Shown here in pieces: positions 18,889 to 27,243 of a stretch of 64,000 nucleotides of DNA (position 1 is the stretch's first letter; the number at the start of each line of letters is the position of its first letter). Made by a program: the position numbers and the translations under genes. This stretch comes from Pseudomonas sp. GM78 (lineage in GTDB: Bacteria > Pseudomonadota > Gammaproteobacteria > Pseudomonadales > Pseudomonadaceae): assembly GCF_000282475.1 (NCBI RefSeq), contig NZ_AKJF01000120.1:45176-109175 (forward strand). Reading direction: 5' to 3'. The notes under the pieces are model-generated. The model made no database searches. It was not told where the DNA came from and was given only the letters and a program-made list of their open reading frames with translations.

Positions 18889-19797
18889 ATGCAAGACCTT
18901 AATGACCTCTATTACTTCGCCAAAGTCGTCGAGGCCGGCGGCTTCGCGGCCGCGGGGCGCTTGCTGGGGATTCCCAAGTCGCGACTGTCGCGGCGCATTG
19001 CCGAACTTGAAGAGCGCCTGGGTGCACGCTTGCTGCAACGCACCACCCGCCAGCTGAAACTCACTGCTGTAGGCGAGCGCTATCTGCGCCATTGCCAGGC
19101 GATGTTACTGGAAGCGGAAATGGCTGACGAAGCCGTGGCCAGCATGTCCAGCGAACCGCGCGGGCGCTTGCGGGTCTCTTCCCCGGTCGGCCTGGCACAC
19201 GAAATGCTGCCGGGGGTGATCAGCAACTTTCTGGAGAAGTATCCTCAAGTCCAGCTGGAGGTGATGCTGGTCAATCGTCGCGTAGACCTGGTGACCGAAG
19301 GCGTGGACGTTGCGTTGCGAGTACGCGAGCCGGGTGATGAAGACCCGTTGCTGGTAACCCGCCGCCTGCGCCAGGCGCAGATGCTGATGGTCGCCAGCCC
19401 CGCCTTCCTCCAGGGGCTTGAGATCAATCACCCCGATGACCTGAAAAACCTGCCTGTGCTCGGCGCCCTCGAGCCCGACCGTCTGGTGCACATCGGCCTG
19501 GTCGATCGCCAGGGCAAAAAATACGACCTGGCCCTTGAAGCACGGCTGGGCATCGACGACTTCATCGTGCGAAAGACTTGCACACTGGCCGGCCAGGGTT
19601 TTACCACGCTGCCGATGATGTATTGCGAACAGGAACTGGCAAACGGCTCACTGGTACAGTTACTGCCCGACTGGTCGTTGCCAGGGGGCTGGCTGCAGGC
19701 GGTCTACCCCCATCGGCGCGGAGTGATGCCGGCCGTGCGTGCCTGGCTCGACCATCTGATCGAAACATTCAATGCCTGTGGGGATCGCTTGATATGA
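18889..19797 (+). CDS. LysR-family transcriptional regulator next to azoR
   Basis: A 302-residue LysR-type regulator. The N-terminal winged helix is clear (LNDLYYFAKVVEAGGFAAAG, then LLGIPKSRLSRRIAELEERLGARLLQRTTR), followed by a two-lobed effector domain. It belongs to the CrgA-like branch often found divergent from oxidoreductase genes. The azoR gene across the divergent spacer is the likely target. Its stop overlaps the first ATG of the next frame. Confidence 0.9.
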   Translation: MQDLNDLYYFAKVVEAGGFAAAGRLLGIPKSRLSRRIAELEERLGARLLQRTTRQLKLTAVGERYLRHCQAMLLEAEMADEAVASMSSEPRGRLRVSSPVGLAHEMLPGVISNFLEKYPQVQLEVMLVNRRVDLVTEGVDVALRVREPGDEDPLLVTRRLRQAQMLMVASPAFLQGLEINHPDDLKNLPVLGALEPDRLVHIGLVDRQGKKYDLALEARLGIDDFIVRKTCTLAGQGFTTLPMMYCEQELANGSLVQLLPDWSLPGGWLQAVYPHRRGVMPAVRAWLDHLIETFNACGDRLI

Positions 19798-19808
19798 AGG
19801 CAGGACGC

Positions 19809-20153
19809 ATGAACGAGGCCGACGTGGCGGCTTTTTGCCTGGCATTGCCGGGTGCCCGTGAAGATTACAAATGGGGTGGCGTGCGGGTATTTTCGATTGC
19901 CGGTAACAAGATGTTCGCCTTGCAGAACCTGCGCGGCGACTCCCTGGCGTTCAAGGTCGACAAGGACCTGTTTCTCGGGCACTGCGACCGTCCGGGTATT
20001 CACCCGGCGCCTTATCTGGCGCGAGCCCAATGGATCATCATGGCCACGCCCTACCCGCTTGGCGCCGAGGAACTACAAGGCTTGCTGCGGCGCTCCCATC
20101 AACTGGTGGTGAGCAAGTTACCCAAGCGCACCCAGGTCGGCTTACTGCTTTAG
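19809..20153 (+). CDS. MmcQ/YjbR family protein
   Basis: A 114-residue cytoplasmic protein of the MmcQ/YjbR family, which adopts a CyaY-like DNA-binding fold. Features seen are CLALPGAREDYKWGG near the start, FKVDKDLF in the middle, the HPAPYLARAQWI motif, and a C-terminal helix SHQLVVSKLPKR. An ATG at 19794 overlaps the LysR stop in ATGA form. The ATG at 19809 has AAGG at a better spacing and fits the family N-terminus. Likely co-transcribed with the LysR gene; function unknown. Confidence 0.8.
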   Translation: MNEADVAAFCLALPGAREDYKWGGVRVFSIAGNKMFALQNLRGDSLAFKVDKDLFLGHCDRPGIHPAPYLARAQWIIMATPYPLGAEELQGLLRRSHQLVVSKLPKRTQVGLLL

Positions 20154-20164
20154 TACTTGCAGGG

Positions 20165-20575
20165 TCAGACCAGTGCGAACAGCTGCGCCCCCAGGAATAA
20201 CCGGTCGATCCAGAACACCTGGTGCAGCAGGACAATGATCCAGAACACCAGTTGAAAGGACACCTTGCGCGTCTTGTGCCGGAACACTTGCTGCGCGAGC
20301 AAGGCACCCGGCCAGCCGCCGGCGAATTCCAGCGCATGCAGAACGTTTTCCGGCGTGCGCCAGCGATCAAAGCGCGCCTTGCGCTTGTCGCGCCAGTACA
20401 GCAGGAACGCAAGCACGCTGACGACGCCGTAGGCCGCCAGGGGAATCAGCGAAACCCCTTGCAGCCACAACGACATCGAACCGAACAACGGCAGCGCGCA
20501 CAATATGGCGAACACCAGCAGTTTCAAACGCACATTGCGGATGCCTGCCCCGTTGCGCGCGCTGACATCGTTCAT
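20165..20575 (-). CDS. DUF1294 membrane protein
   Basis: A 136-residue inner-membrane protein with three or four hydrophobic segments. It carries the DUF1294 signature [17 protein letters not shown] followed by [17 protein letters not shown] and [10 protein letters not shown] (about residues 60-105). Full DUF1294 proteins can have an N-terminal cold-shock domain; this one lacks it. The start overlaps the uppP stop by ATGA, so the two are translationally coupled. Function unknown. Confidence 0.82.
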   Translation of the reverse strand: MNDVSARNGAGIRNVRLKLLVFAILCALPLFGSMSLWLQGVSLIPLAAYGVVSVLAFLLYWRDKRKARFDRWRTPENVLHALEFAGGWPGALLAQQVFRHKTRKVSFQLVFWIIVLLHQVFWIDRLFLGAQLFALV

Positions 20576-21402
20576 GGCTTGACCGCGGTCCAGTCGACCC
20601 AGCCAAACTGCCAGGTGGCCAGGATCAGTAAGCCGAACGCAATGCGGTACCAGGCAAACGCCGCGTAACTGTGGCTGGCGATGAACTTGAGCAAGCCCCT
20701 GACCGCAATCATCGCGAAGATGAACGCAGTGACGAAGCCGAGCGCAAACACCGGGAAGTCAGATGGCACGAACAGGTCGCGGTACTTGTAGCCCGAGTAC
20801 ACCGCCGCGCCCACCATGGTCGGCATGGCCAGGAAGAAGGAAAACTCGGTAGCGGTCTTGCGCGACAGGCCGAACAACAAGCCGCCGATGATCGTCGAGC
20901 CGGAGCGCGAGGTTCCCGGAATCATCGCCAGGCACTGGGCCAGGCCGACTTTCAGGGCGTCTTTCCAGGTTATGTCATCGACGCTTTCGGCATGCACTTC
21001 GTGCTGGCGCTTTTCAGCCCACAACATGACGATCCCGCCAACGACCAATGCGGTGGCCACCGTGATCGGGTTGAACAGGTAGTGGTGAATCAGGTCGGCG
21101 AAAATCACCCCGAGAACCACTGCCGGCAGGAAAGCTATCAGCAGGTTGGCGGTAAAGCGTCGGGCACTGGGCTGCGTCGGCAGGCCCACGACCACGTCGA
21201 AAATCTTGCGACGAAACTCCCAGACCACCGCCAGGATGGCACCGAGCTGGATAATGATGTTGAACGCCATGGCGCGCTCGCCACCAAAATTGAGCAAGTC
21301 GGCGACAATAATCTGGTGCCCGGTACTGGAAATGGGCAAGAACTCCGTCAGCCCTTCTACAACGCCAAGAATCAAAGCCTGAAAGGCCGTCCAAAGATCC
21401 AT
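20572..21402 (-). CDS. uppP: Undecaprenyl-diphosphate phosphatase UppP/BacA
   Basis: Integral inner-membrane phosphatase of 276 residues that recycles undecaprenyl diphosphate to the monophosphate carrier for peptidoglycan and O-antigen synthesis and confers bacitracin tolerance. The two family active-site segments are present: [16 protein letters not shown] (about residues 16-31) and [10 protein letters not shown] (about 170-179). Eight hydrophobic helices are visible. An extra in-frame start lies one codon upstream. Translationally coupled to the DUF1294 gene. Confidence 0.95.
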   Translation of the reverse strand: MDLWTAFQALILGVVEGLTEFLPISSTGHQIIVADLLNFGGERAMAFNIIIQLGAILAVVWEFRRKIFDVVVGLPTQPSARRFTANLLIAFLPAVVLGVIFADLIHHYLFNPITVATALVVGGIVMLWAEKRQHEVHAESVDDITWKDALKVGLAQCLAMIPGTSRSGSTIIGGLLFGLSRKTATEFSFFLAMPTMVGAAVYSGYKYRDLFVPSDFPVFALGFVTAFIFAMIAVRGLLKFIASHSYAAFAWYRIAFGLLILATWQFGWVDWTAVKP

Positions 21403-21673
21403 CAATCCCCCAAAAGGCTATGCGTGGACGCATGCCCCGTTAATTTATTCAAAGCCGTTTTCGTTTCGTCCCGCGCGCACAAGCCTACGCAAAAAATTCC
21501 AGCGTTTCGTGAAAAATCAGTTTGATTTCAGGTTTTTGCGTGCGGGGACGAAATCCTAGCAGACAAGTGCGCGTTTCGCTGCCGCGTTGTCGACACCGGG
21601 GAAGCGCTGGAACAAGCCTCTTCGCCGTAATCCGGTTACAATCGCCCCTCTTCGATTTCTCCAAGGAACCTGC

Positions 21674-22237
21674 ATGTCCGGGCTTGAACTGTTTGCCGCT
21701 ACACTCGGCGTCATTGCCGTCTGGTTGACGGTCAAGCAGAACCCCTGGTGCTGGCCGATCGGCCTGGTCATGGTGCTGATCTACAGCTGGATCTTTTTCG
21801 AGGTCAAGCTGTATTCGGACATGTTGCTGCAAGTGATCTATGCCGCGCTGCAGATCTATGGCTGGTGGCAGTGGACGCGCGCAGGCCAGGCACATCACGG
21901 GCGCGAACTCAGCCGGCTGGACGGGCAAGCGGTGGCATTCGGGCTGGCCCTTGGCGCGCTCGGCAGCCTGTTGCTGGGCGCCGCCATGGCGCACTGGACC
22001 GATGCCGCGCAACCCTGGCTCGATGCGGCCCTGACGGCCTTCAGCCTGGTGGCGCAATGGTGGATGGCGCAAAAGCGCCTGCAGTGCTGGCCGCTGTGGA
22101 TCGTCCTGGACTGTGTCTTCGTCGGCCTGTTCCTCTATAAAGGGATGTACCTGACGGCGGCCCTGTATTTCCTGTTTTTCCTTCTGGCCATTCAAGGCTG
22201 GCGCACATGGCGCAGCGATCCGCTGCTGTGCCCATGA
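21674..22237 (+). CDS. pnuC: Nicotinamide riboside transporter PnuC
   Basis: Inner-membrane facilitator of 187 residues for nicotinamide riboside uptake. It has about seven hydrophobic helices with the family's Trp-rich motifs (QNPWCWPIGLV, then YAALQIYGWWQW, and CWPLWIVLDC with an acidic residue lining the pore). The ATG was chosen where the first helix begins; an upstream extension is basic and unlike the family. The stop overlaps the start of the kinase gene (ATGA), so uptake and phosphorylation are coupled. Confidence 0.93.
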   Translation: MSGLELFAATLGVIAVWLTVKQNPWCWPIGLVMVLIYSWIFFEVKLYSDMLLQVIYAALQIYGWWQWTRAGQAHHGRELSRLDGQAVAFGLALGALGSLLLGAAMAHWTDAAQPWLDAALTAFSLVAQWWMAQKRLQCWPLWIVLDCVFVGLFLYKGMYLTAALYFLFFLLAIQGWRTWRSDPLLCP

Positions 22238-22758
22238 AGGTACTGGTGCTGGCAGGACCGGAATCGAGCGGCAAAAGCTGGCTCGCGAACGAGATTCACG
22301 CCAACTTCGGCGGCATATTGGTCGGCGAGTACGTTCGGTATTTCATCGATAATGAAGCCCGGCTAACCTGCTACGAAGACATCACGCCCATAGCACTTGG
22401 CCAGCTGACTTGGGAAGATGAGGCACGCGCAAAACAGCCGTCCCTGTTGATTCTCGATACGCACCTGTTGAGCAACATGTTATGGAGTCGCACGTTGTTT
22501 GGCGTTTGCCCGACGTGGATCGAACAGGCATTGCAGGAGCGCCATTACGACCTGCACCTGCTGCTAAGTCCTGAGACAGTGGCCTGGCACGACGACGGTC
22601 AGCGTTGCCAACCGCAACTGGCAGAACGCCAGGCGTTTTTCCAGGCCAGCCGCCAGTGGCTTGACCTGCATCACCAGCCTTGCCAGGTACTGCAAGGTGA
22701 CTGGCAACAGCGCAAGGACGCGGCATTTGACGCTGTCGCGCGCTTGCTCATGGCTTGA
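22234..22758 (+). CDS. NadR-like nicotinamide riboside kinase (AAA family ATPase)
   Basis: A 174-residue P-loop kinase equivalent to the C-terminal ribosylnicotinamide kinase domain of NadR, without the DNA-binding and adenylyltransferase domains. Walker A is GPESSGKSWLA (about residues 9-19); VGEYVRYFI and LILDTHLLSNML are typical of the branch. It would trap incoming nicotinamide riboside as NMN for NAD synthesis. Overlap with pnuC supports this. An upstream ATG lies inside pnuC and is less likely. Confidence 0.85.
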   Translation: MKVLVLAGPESSGKSWLANEIHANFGGILVGEYVRYFIDNEARLTCYEDITPIALGQLTWEDEARAKQPSLLILDTHLLSNMLWSRTLFGVCPTWIEQALQERHYDLHLLLSPETVAWHDDGQRCQPQLAERQAFFQASRQWLDLHHQPCQVLQGDWQQRKDAAFDAVARLLMA

Positions 22759-23090
22759 CAGGGCGGCCACTTCCTGCCGAAAACGTCCATTCCTGAAACA
22801 CCCTCCCCTGCGCAAACCCGCGAACTAAAGCGGTTACAGCATTTTCGCCAGAAAATGTTAAGCCACTGATACAACCTGCCTGATACGACCTTAGCGAGCA
22901 ATGCCGCCAGCATGGACGGCGCTTTTGCCTGGCTTTGTCTCAATGACGTTACAAAGTGTTTTTCATCACCTCAACAGTTAAAGCCAAGCCACTGTTATTA
23001 AAAGCAAAACCAAAAACGGCACACCTTCTGCTCTCTTCCCCTGCAACGCTGATAAGGGCCAGCGTTCCACTTACAGAAGGAATTGCCGTC
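22759..23090 (+). other. Regulatory region upstream of fapA
   Basis: This 332-base gap carries a 7-bp-arm palindrome CATTTTC-GCCA-GAAAATG (22840-22857) and a sigma-54 promoter candidate at 23017-23032. An open frame continues upstream of fapA in frame but has no signal-peptide-like start. The palindrome lies about 160-175 bases upstream of the -24 element, a usual distance for an activator site. Confidence 0.5.
23017..23032 (+). promoter_or_regulatory. Candidate sigma-54 (-24/-12) promoter of the fap operon
   Basis: CGGCACACCTTCTGCT has GG and GC exactly ten bases apart (GG 23018-23019, GC 23030-23031) and matches GGCAC-N5-YTGCT. A start near 23043 would leave a leader of about 48 bases before fapA. 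The sigma-54 activator gene just beyond the operon supports the call. Confidence 0.6.
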
Positions 23091-23528
23091 GTGGGGAAAT
23101 TTGATAACAGTCTCTATAGTCTCCTGCTGGTCGGATGCGCATTCAGCTTAACGGTCTGCCTGCCTGTACAAGCTGACAACGGCATCATCATCATCAAGCG
23201 TGATGTCCAGGTGCGCAACGCAACCGTTCCACCGCTCGTTCCCGACCCCAACCCCACGACCGCGAACGCCAACCCGTCCAAGCAGATCCTCGCTCAAACC
23301 AACGAGTTGAGCGACGGCGACTTTGCCGGCGTCGCCAGTGGTGCAGGCATCTCCCGCATGGTGACGCAAAACACCAACAACCTGGGCGGCAACATCAGCA
23401 ACCAGACCCAGCTTTCCAACCTCCCCGCCGGGCGCTCGGGCAATTCCGGCAGCGGCATTGCCAACATGGTCAACTCCAACGTCCAACGGGGCCTGGGCGC
23501 CCTGAATATCATAACGGGAGACCGTTAA
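23091..23528 (+). CDS. fapA: FapA, functional amyloid operon chaperone-like protein
   Basis: First gene of the fap functional-amyloid operon; FapA is exported to the periplasm and affects the ratio of FapB and FapC in fibres. From the GTG at 23091 the protein has 145 residues: a hydrophobic signal segment (about 10-28, ending VQADN), a Pro/Asn-rich linker, and a C-terminal half with amyloid-like Asn/Gln/Gly motifs (MVTQNTNNLGGNISNQTQL). GTG is preferred because AGAAGGA lies nine bases before it; the open frame extends 45 codons further upstream. It ends one base before fapB. Confidence 0.85.
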   Translation: MGKFDNSLYSLLLVGCAFSLTVCLPVQADNGIIIIKRDVQVRNATVPPLVPDPNPTTANANPSKQILAQTNELSDGDFAGVASGAGISRMVTQNTNNLGGNISNQTQLSNLPAGRSGNSGSGIANMVNSNVQRGLGALNIITGDR

Positions 23529-23529
23529 G

Positions 23530-24102
23530 ATGAATCGTACGCTGCTGATGTTCGCCATGTTTTGCAGTGCATCGACCTTCGCCCAATCCCCCGTCATCAA
23601 TAACGCCGACATCGACGGCTCGGGCGCGCAGTACCAAGGCAACTTCGCGGTCAACCAGGCGGCCGGCGACCTGCAGCAACAGGCTAATGCCCGGGCCATC
23701 GCCGCGGGTCACAACGCCAGCGCGACCACAGAAATTCGCCAACGGTTGCGCACCATTGTCGACCGCAATATGGATGCCCAATCGAGCATTCAAGGCGACT
23801 CCTTCAGCCATGGCAATGGCGTGTTGGGCGTCAACCAGAGCGCGGGTGCCAGCAACCAGCAAGCCAATGCGCTGCGGATCAGCACCAGTGCACAGCCGCA
23901 AAGTATCGATGACAGCGTCCTCATGCAACAGAACGTGACGCTGCTCTACAACTCCGATCCAACTGACTCTGCACCAGGCTATCGCCAGGTCACTACCAGT
24001 GACCAGGCTTTCACCGGTAGCCGTGGGCTCATTCAGTTGAATCAGAGCGCCGGGGTGGGAAACCGCATGGCCAACACCCTTAGCGTACGGGTCGTGGACT
24101 GA
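23530..24102 (+). CDS. fapB: FapB, minor amyloid subunit (nucleator)
   Basis: Secreted minor fibril subunit thought to nucleate FapC polymerisation. The 190-residue protein has a signal peptide (1-19, cut after FAQ) and three imperfect amyloid repeats: FAVNQAAGDLQQQANARAI, VLGVNQSAGASNQQANALRI and LIQLNQSAGVGNRMANTLSV. They are spaced by two variable linkers. The shared pattern is VNQ-A-AG--NQQAN. The mature chain has no cysteine. It follows fapA almost immediately and shares its message. Confidence 0.93.
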   Translation: MNRTLLMFAMFCSASTFAQSPVINNADIDGSGAQYQGNFAVNQAAGDLQQQANARAIAAGHNASATTEIRQRLRTIVDRNMDAQSSIQGDSFSHGNGVLGVNQSAGASNQQANALRISTSAQPQSIDDSVLMQQNVTLLYNSDPTDSAPGYRQVTTSDQAFTGSRGLIQLNQSAGVGNRMANTLSVRVVD

Positions 24103-24153
24103 CCCAAACAGGTAATAACAACACTTAACCTAAAATAAGTACGGAGAATCACC

Positions 24154-25668
24154 ATGAAACCTTCGATGGCATTAAAGCCTCTGGTTTTCGCAATTGCTGC
24201 GGTCATGGCTGTTGCTGTACAAGCTGGGCAAAACGATCGGCGTGGTAACCATCACAACGGCGGACACCACACCCCTCCTGCAAAAATGATCCCTATCAGT
24301 GCGACTGCCAATGCTCACGACAGACAGAGCAGCACCAACAACCGCATCTGGAATGAAGGGGTAGAAAACTCGGCCGAGATGAGCAGTTCGGCCCAAGGCG
24401 CAAGCGGCAACGTCGGCGTCAACGTGGCGGCAGGTAACGGCAACCAGCAAGACAACGCCGCCGCCATCGCCAACGCAGCCTCCGACAACGCCGCGATCGA
24501 CAACAGCTTCGTGTTCGGCAGTGCCACTGCCAACGCTGAAGTAAGGCAAACCAGCAACCGTAACTACGTCAACAACTTCGGCGTAACCAACACTGCCACG
24601 ATGAGTGGATCCGCCGACGGTAGCAGCGGTAACGTGGGTGTCAACATTGCTGGCGGCGATCTGAACCAACAGAAAAACACCATGGCAATTGCCAATACCA
24701 ATGCTCCACTCGGTAGCGCAAGAGCCACCGCCTCCGCCAATCAAGACGGTCCTGGCCTCGTTGTGAATAACACCGCTGACCGGACCTATCGCGTAGATAC
24801 CATTACGGTTACCAAAACCGCTAGTGGTAGTGCCTCTCGCGAGAAGTCCTTCGAAGCCAGCGGCAGTCAAAGCAATTCGTCGAGCTGGGCCGCTGCCGGT
24901 TCCAAGAACTCTAGCTCCAGCGGTTCCTTCAGCCTGGATGCAAGCGGTTCCAAAAGCAGTAATGCAAGCGGATCCAACAGCAGCAGCGCAAGCGGTTCCT
25001 TCAGCCTGGATGCAAGCGGTTCCAATAGCAGCGCTGCAAGTGGTTCCAACAGCAGCAGTGCAAGCGGTTCATCGAGTGCTTCTCTGAATGCTTCCCTGGA
25101 CGCGACCCTGGATGCTGCGGCGGCGGCTTCCCACTCCACTACCGTCAACAACGGTTTTGGCGATCGCACCCGCAGCAGAGAGTCCGAGGCATCGCTTAGC
25201 GCTTCGCTTAGCGCAACGCTTGACGTGTCGGTAGACAAATCGTTCGACAAATCGCGCGAATCCTCGTTCGACAGATCGCGTGAATCTTCGTTCGACAAGT
25301 CTCTCGACGTCTCGTACGACAAATCCCGTGAATCCTCGTACGACAAATCGCGCGATTCCTCGTTCGAAAAATCGTTCGACACTTCGTTCGAGAAAGCCAA
25401 CGCATCGTCGTATGACAAATCGGGCAGCAAGTCGTCCGAATCCGAGTACGCAAAAGCGAAAAGCTGGAGCGAAAGCAGCTCGTATGATTTGAGTAACACC
25501 TACTCTTATCAAGTGCTGACTCCAACCGGCTGGGCCAACCCTGTGACCAACACTGCAACCCTGAGCGGTTCGGTGAACGGCGGCAGCGGCAACCTGGGTG
25601 TCAACGTGGCTGCTGGTGTGGGCAACCAACAAAGCAACTCGCTGGCCATCTCCAACCAATCGTTCTAA
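24154..25668 (+). CDS. fapC: FapC, major functional amyloid subunit with a long serine-rich linker
   Basis: Main structural protein of Fap fibres, secreted through FapF and assembled at the surface. The 504-residue protein has a signal peptide (1-24) and three amyloid repeats: R1 about 64-108, R2 about 140-182, R3 about 462-504. Each contains SGN(V/L)GVN(V/I)A-G--NQQ-N. Linker L1 is 30 residues; L2 is about 280 residues and unusual. Its first part is SGS/NSSSASGS-rich (230-312) and its second is an acidic-basic Ser repeat of the form SFDKSRES (359-430). No cysteine is present anywhere. A terminator follows the gene. Confidence 0.95.
   Translation: MKPSMALKPLVFAIAAVMAVAVQAGQNDRRGNHHNGGHHTPPAKMIPISATANAHDRQSSTNNRIWNEGVENSAEMSSSAQGASGNVGVNVAAGNGNQQDNAAAIANAASDNAAIDNSFVFGSATANAEVRQTSNRNYVNNFGVTNTATMSGSADGSSGNVGVNIAGGDLNQQKNTMAIANTNAPLGSARATASANQDGPGLVVNNTADRTYRVDTITVTKTASGSASREKSFEASGSQSNSSSWAAAGSKNSSSSGSFSLDASGSKSSNASGSNSSSASGSFSLDASGSNSSAASGSNSSSASGSSSASLNASLDATLDAAAAASHSTTVNNGFGDRTRSRESEASLSASLSATLDVSVDKSFDKSRESSFDRSRESSFDKSLDVSYDKSRESSYDKSRDSSFEKSFDTSFEKANASSYDKSGSKSSESEYAKAKSWSESSSYDLSNTYSYQVLTPTGWANPVTNTATLSGSVNGGSGNLGVNVAAGVGNQQSNSLAISNQSF
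24919..25024 (+). repeat. 34-bp exact direct repeat within the fapC linker
   Basis: The segment beginning AGCGGTTCCTTCAGCCTGGA occurs identically at 24919-24952 and 24991-25024, 72 bases apart start to start, so recombination between copies would delete or add 24 codons in frame. Smaller AGCGGTTCC units fill the space between. Confidence 0.85.
25234..25423 (+). repeat. Tandem degenerate 24-bp repeats within fapC (SFDKSRES units)
   Basis: About seven to eight imperfect units of the form TCGTTCGACAAATCGCGCGA encode alternating Ser with Asp/Lys/Arg/Glu. The unit boundaries keep the reading frame, so slippage changes linker length without frameshift. Confidence 0.75.
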
Positions 25669-25680
25669 TGCTGTCTGCAG

Positions 25681-25704
25681 AGGCCCCCGTCCGGGGGCCT
25701 TTTT
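25681..25704 (+). terminator. Rho-independent terminator between fapC and fapD
   Basis: AGGCCCCC-GTCC-GGGGGCCT forms a strong 8-bp stem followed by TTTT. It starts 13 bases after the fapC stop and ends 25 bases before the fapD ATG. As fapD-F follow on the same strand, it probably acts as a partial terminator lowering expression of the export genes. Confidence 0.85.
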
Positions 25705-25729
25705 AAACCCAACCAGAAGGCGTCCCACC

Positions 25730-26410
25730 ATGCGTATTATCGCCTTGGCAATCTTGCTTTGCGTGTCCAGTGTGATCGAGGCTGCACAGCTGCCGCTGTC
25801 CGTCCTGCCGGGCGGTGCGCTGGTGTACAAGCCGATCCAGAGCGTACGCGAGCGCAAATTTGCCGACCTGGTGCAACAGAAAACCGACTTCAGTTGCGGC
25901 GCCGCGGCGCTGGCGACGATCCTGCGCCAGGCCTACTGGCTGGACGTAGACGAAGAACAAATCATCGAAGGCATGCTGTCACACTCCGATCAGGATCTGG
26001 TCCGCGTCCAGGGCTTCTCCATGCTCGACATGAAGCGCTACGTGGAAAGTATCGGCATGCGGGCCCGTGGCTACCGGGTATCACCGGAATCCTTGAAAGA
26101 GATCAAAATTCCTGTGGTGGTACTCCTGGACATCCGTGGCTACAAACACTTTGTGGTCATGCAAAGAGTCCAAAACGACTGGGTCTATATCGGCGATCCG
26201 GTACTGGGGCATAAACGCTACAAAATCGATGACTTTATCAAAGGCTGGAACGGCATCATCTTTGCCGTCATCGGCCAAGGCTACGACAAAGCCAATGCGT
26301 TGCTCGACCCGCCCCTGCCACTGACCGCCAAAAACCGCGTCAACACCTTCAGCCCGGTACAGGACGCGGAGTTGATGGATTTCGGATTCATTCAAAGCGA
26401 CTTCTTCTAA
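25730..26410 (+). CDS. fapD: FapD, C39-like cysteine peptidase of the fap operon
   Basis: Periplasmic C39-family (bacteriocin-processing type) peptidase of 226 residues, required for Fap export. A signal peptide ends near IEAAQ. The catalytic triad is visible: Cys56 in DFSCGAAALA, His140 in GYKHFVVM and Asp156 in IGDPVLG. The protein lacks the ABC transporter part that many C39 domains are fused to. The ATG at 25730 begins the signal peptide. It follows the fapC terminator. Confidence 0.93.
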   Translation: MRIIALAILLCVSSVIEAAQLPLSVLPGGALVYKPIQSVRERKFADLVQQKTDFSCGAAALATILRQAYWLDVDEEQIIEGMLSHSDQDLVRVQGFSMLDMKRYVESIGMRARGYRVSPESLKEIKIPVVVLLDIRGYKHFVVMQRVQNDWVYIGDPVLGHKRYKIDDFIKGWNGIIFAVIGQGYDKANALLDPPLPLTAKNRVNTFSPVQDAELMDFGFIQSDFF

Positions 26411-26444
26411 TAACAAAAGGAGCACGACGCTCCGGGAGTATCCA

Positions 26445-27197
26445 ATGAAGACTCCAATCTGGCTGGCCGTGGTCTGCCTGGCCGCCAGCCTGCCAATCCA
26501 TGCAGAAATATTGAAGCCCATTGAACTGAACGACCAGGAACTGGCAAGCCTGCGCGGTCGTTATGTCATGCCGGGGCGGATCATCAGTTTCGGCATTGCC
26601 ATGACCAGCACCTGGCAAAACGCCAACGGTGAAGTGATCGGGGCAACTTCCAGGATGCAGATTCAACAATCGACCATCAAGCCACAGTTCTATGTGACGA
26701 TGATCGACGAAAAAGGCAATGGCTCAGCGCGTAGTCAAACCCCTGGTACTGGCACGGGTACCGTCACGGGCGGCGCCGGCCTGAACAGCACCGAAGGCGT
26801 CACTCAAGTCGTGCGGGCTGCCGGCGATAACAACAGTGCCTACAACAACGTTGATATCAACGTCACCAAGGCCAGCCAGGCGCCAGCCACGCAACAACAA
26901 GGCCAGGCACTGGCCGCGGGCTCGACCTTGGTCGGTTCCAATGGCGCGGGCTCGCTGAGCGTTTCCTCGAGCGGTACGGGCGTGCAACTCAACATCGTGG
27001 CCAACAACAACCAGGGCAGTACCGTACAACGCCTGGCCCAGGGTGGACTGATGCAGAACACGACTTTGCTCGGCAGTAGCAACCAGGTCAGAAACCTCAC
27101 GTCCTTCAATGTCGTGCTGCGAGACAACGTGGCGACAGCCAGCTCGCTGAACGGCAACCTGGACCAGCTCAAAGGTCTTCGCACTCAAGGATTCTGA
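26445..27197 (+). CDS. fapE: FapE, exported fibril-associated protein
   Basis: A 250-residue exported protein found with Fap fibres and possibly a cap or extracellular chaperone. It has a signal peptide (1-20, cut after IHA) and a globular N-terminal part (LNDQELASLRGRYVMPGRIISFGIAM). The C-terminal half is Asn/Gln/Gly/Ser-rich (GDNNSAYNNVDINVTKASQ, later NIVANNNQGSTVQ). It lies 34 bases after fapD and 46 before fapF. Assignment rests on operon position and composition. Confidence 0.9.
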   Translation: MKTPIWLAVVCLAASLPIHAEILKPIELNDQELASLRGRYVMPGRIISFGIAMTSTWQNANGEVIGATSRMQIQQSTIKPQFYVTMIDEKGNGSARSQTPGTGTGTVTGGAGLNSTEGVTQVVRAAGDNNSAYNNVDINVTKASQAPATQQQGQALAAGSTLVGSNGAGSLSVSSSGTGVQLNIVANNNQGSTVQRLAQGGLMQNTTLLGSSNQVRNLTSFNVVLRDNVATASSLNGNLDQLKGLRTQGF

Positions 27198-27243
27198 TCT
27201 ACGCTCAGTCTCATCATCTGTAGTCAGAAGGGACGGCTAACCC

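Noticed and set aside
22913-22928. TGGACGGCGCTTTTGC as a sigma-54 promoter before fapA
   Set aside because: The GG and GC are 11 bases apart instead of 10, so it does not fit; the site at 23017 does.
24867-25499. A minus-strand frame rich in LSNEDSRD repeats opposite fapC
   Set aside because: The repeats are the reverse reading of the FapC serine-rich linker; no start with ribosome site and no reason to be coding.
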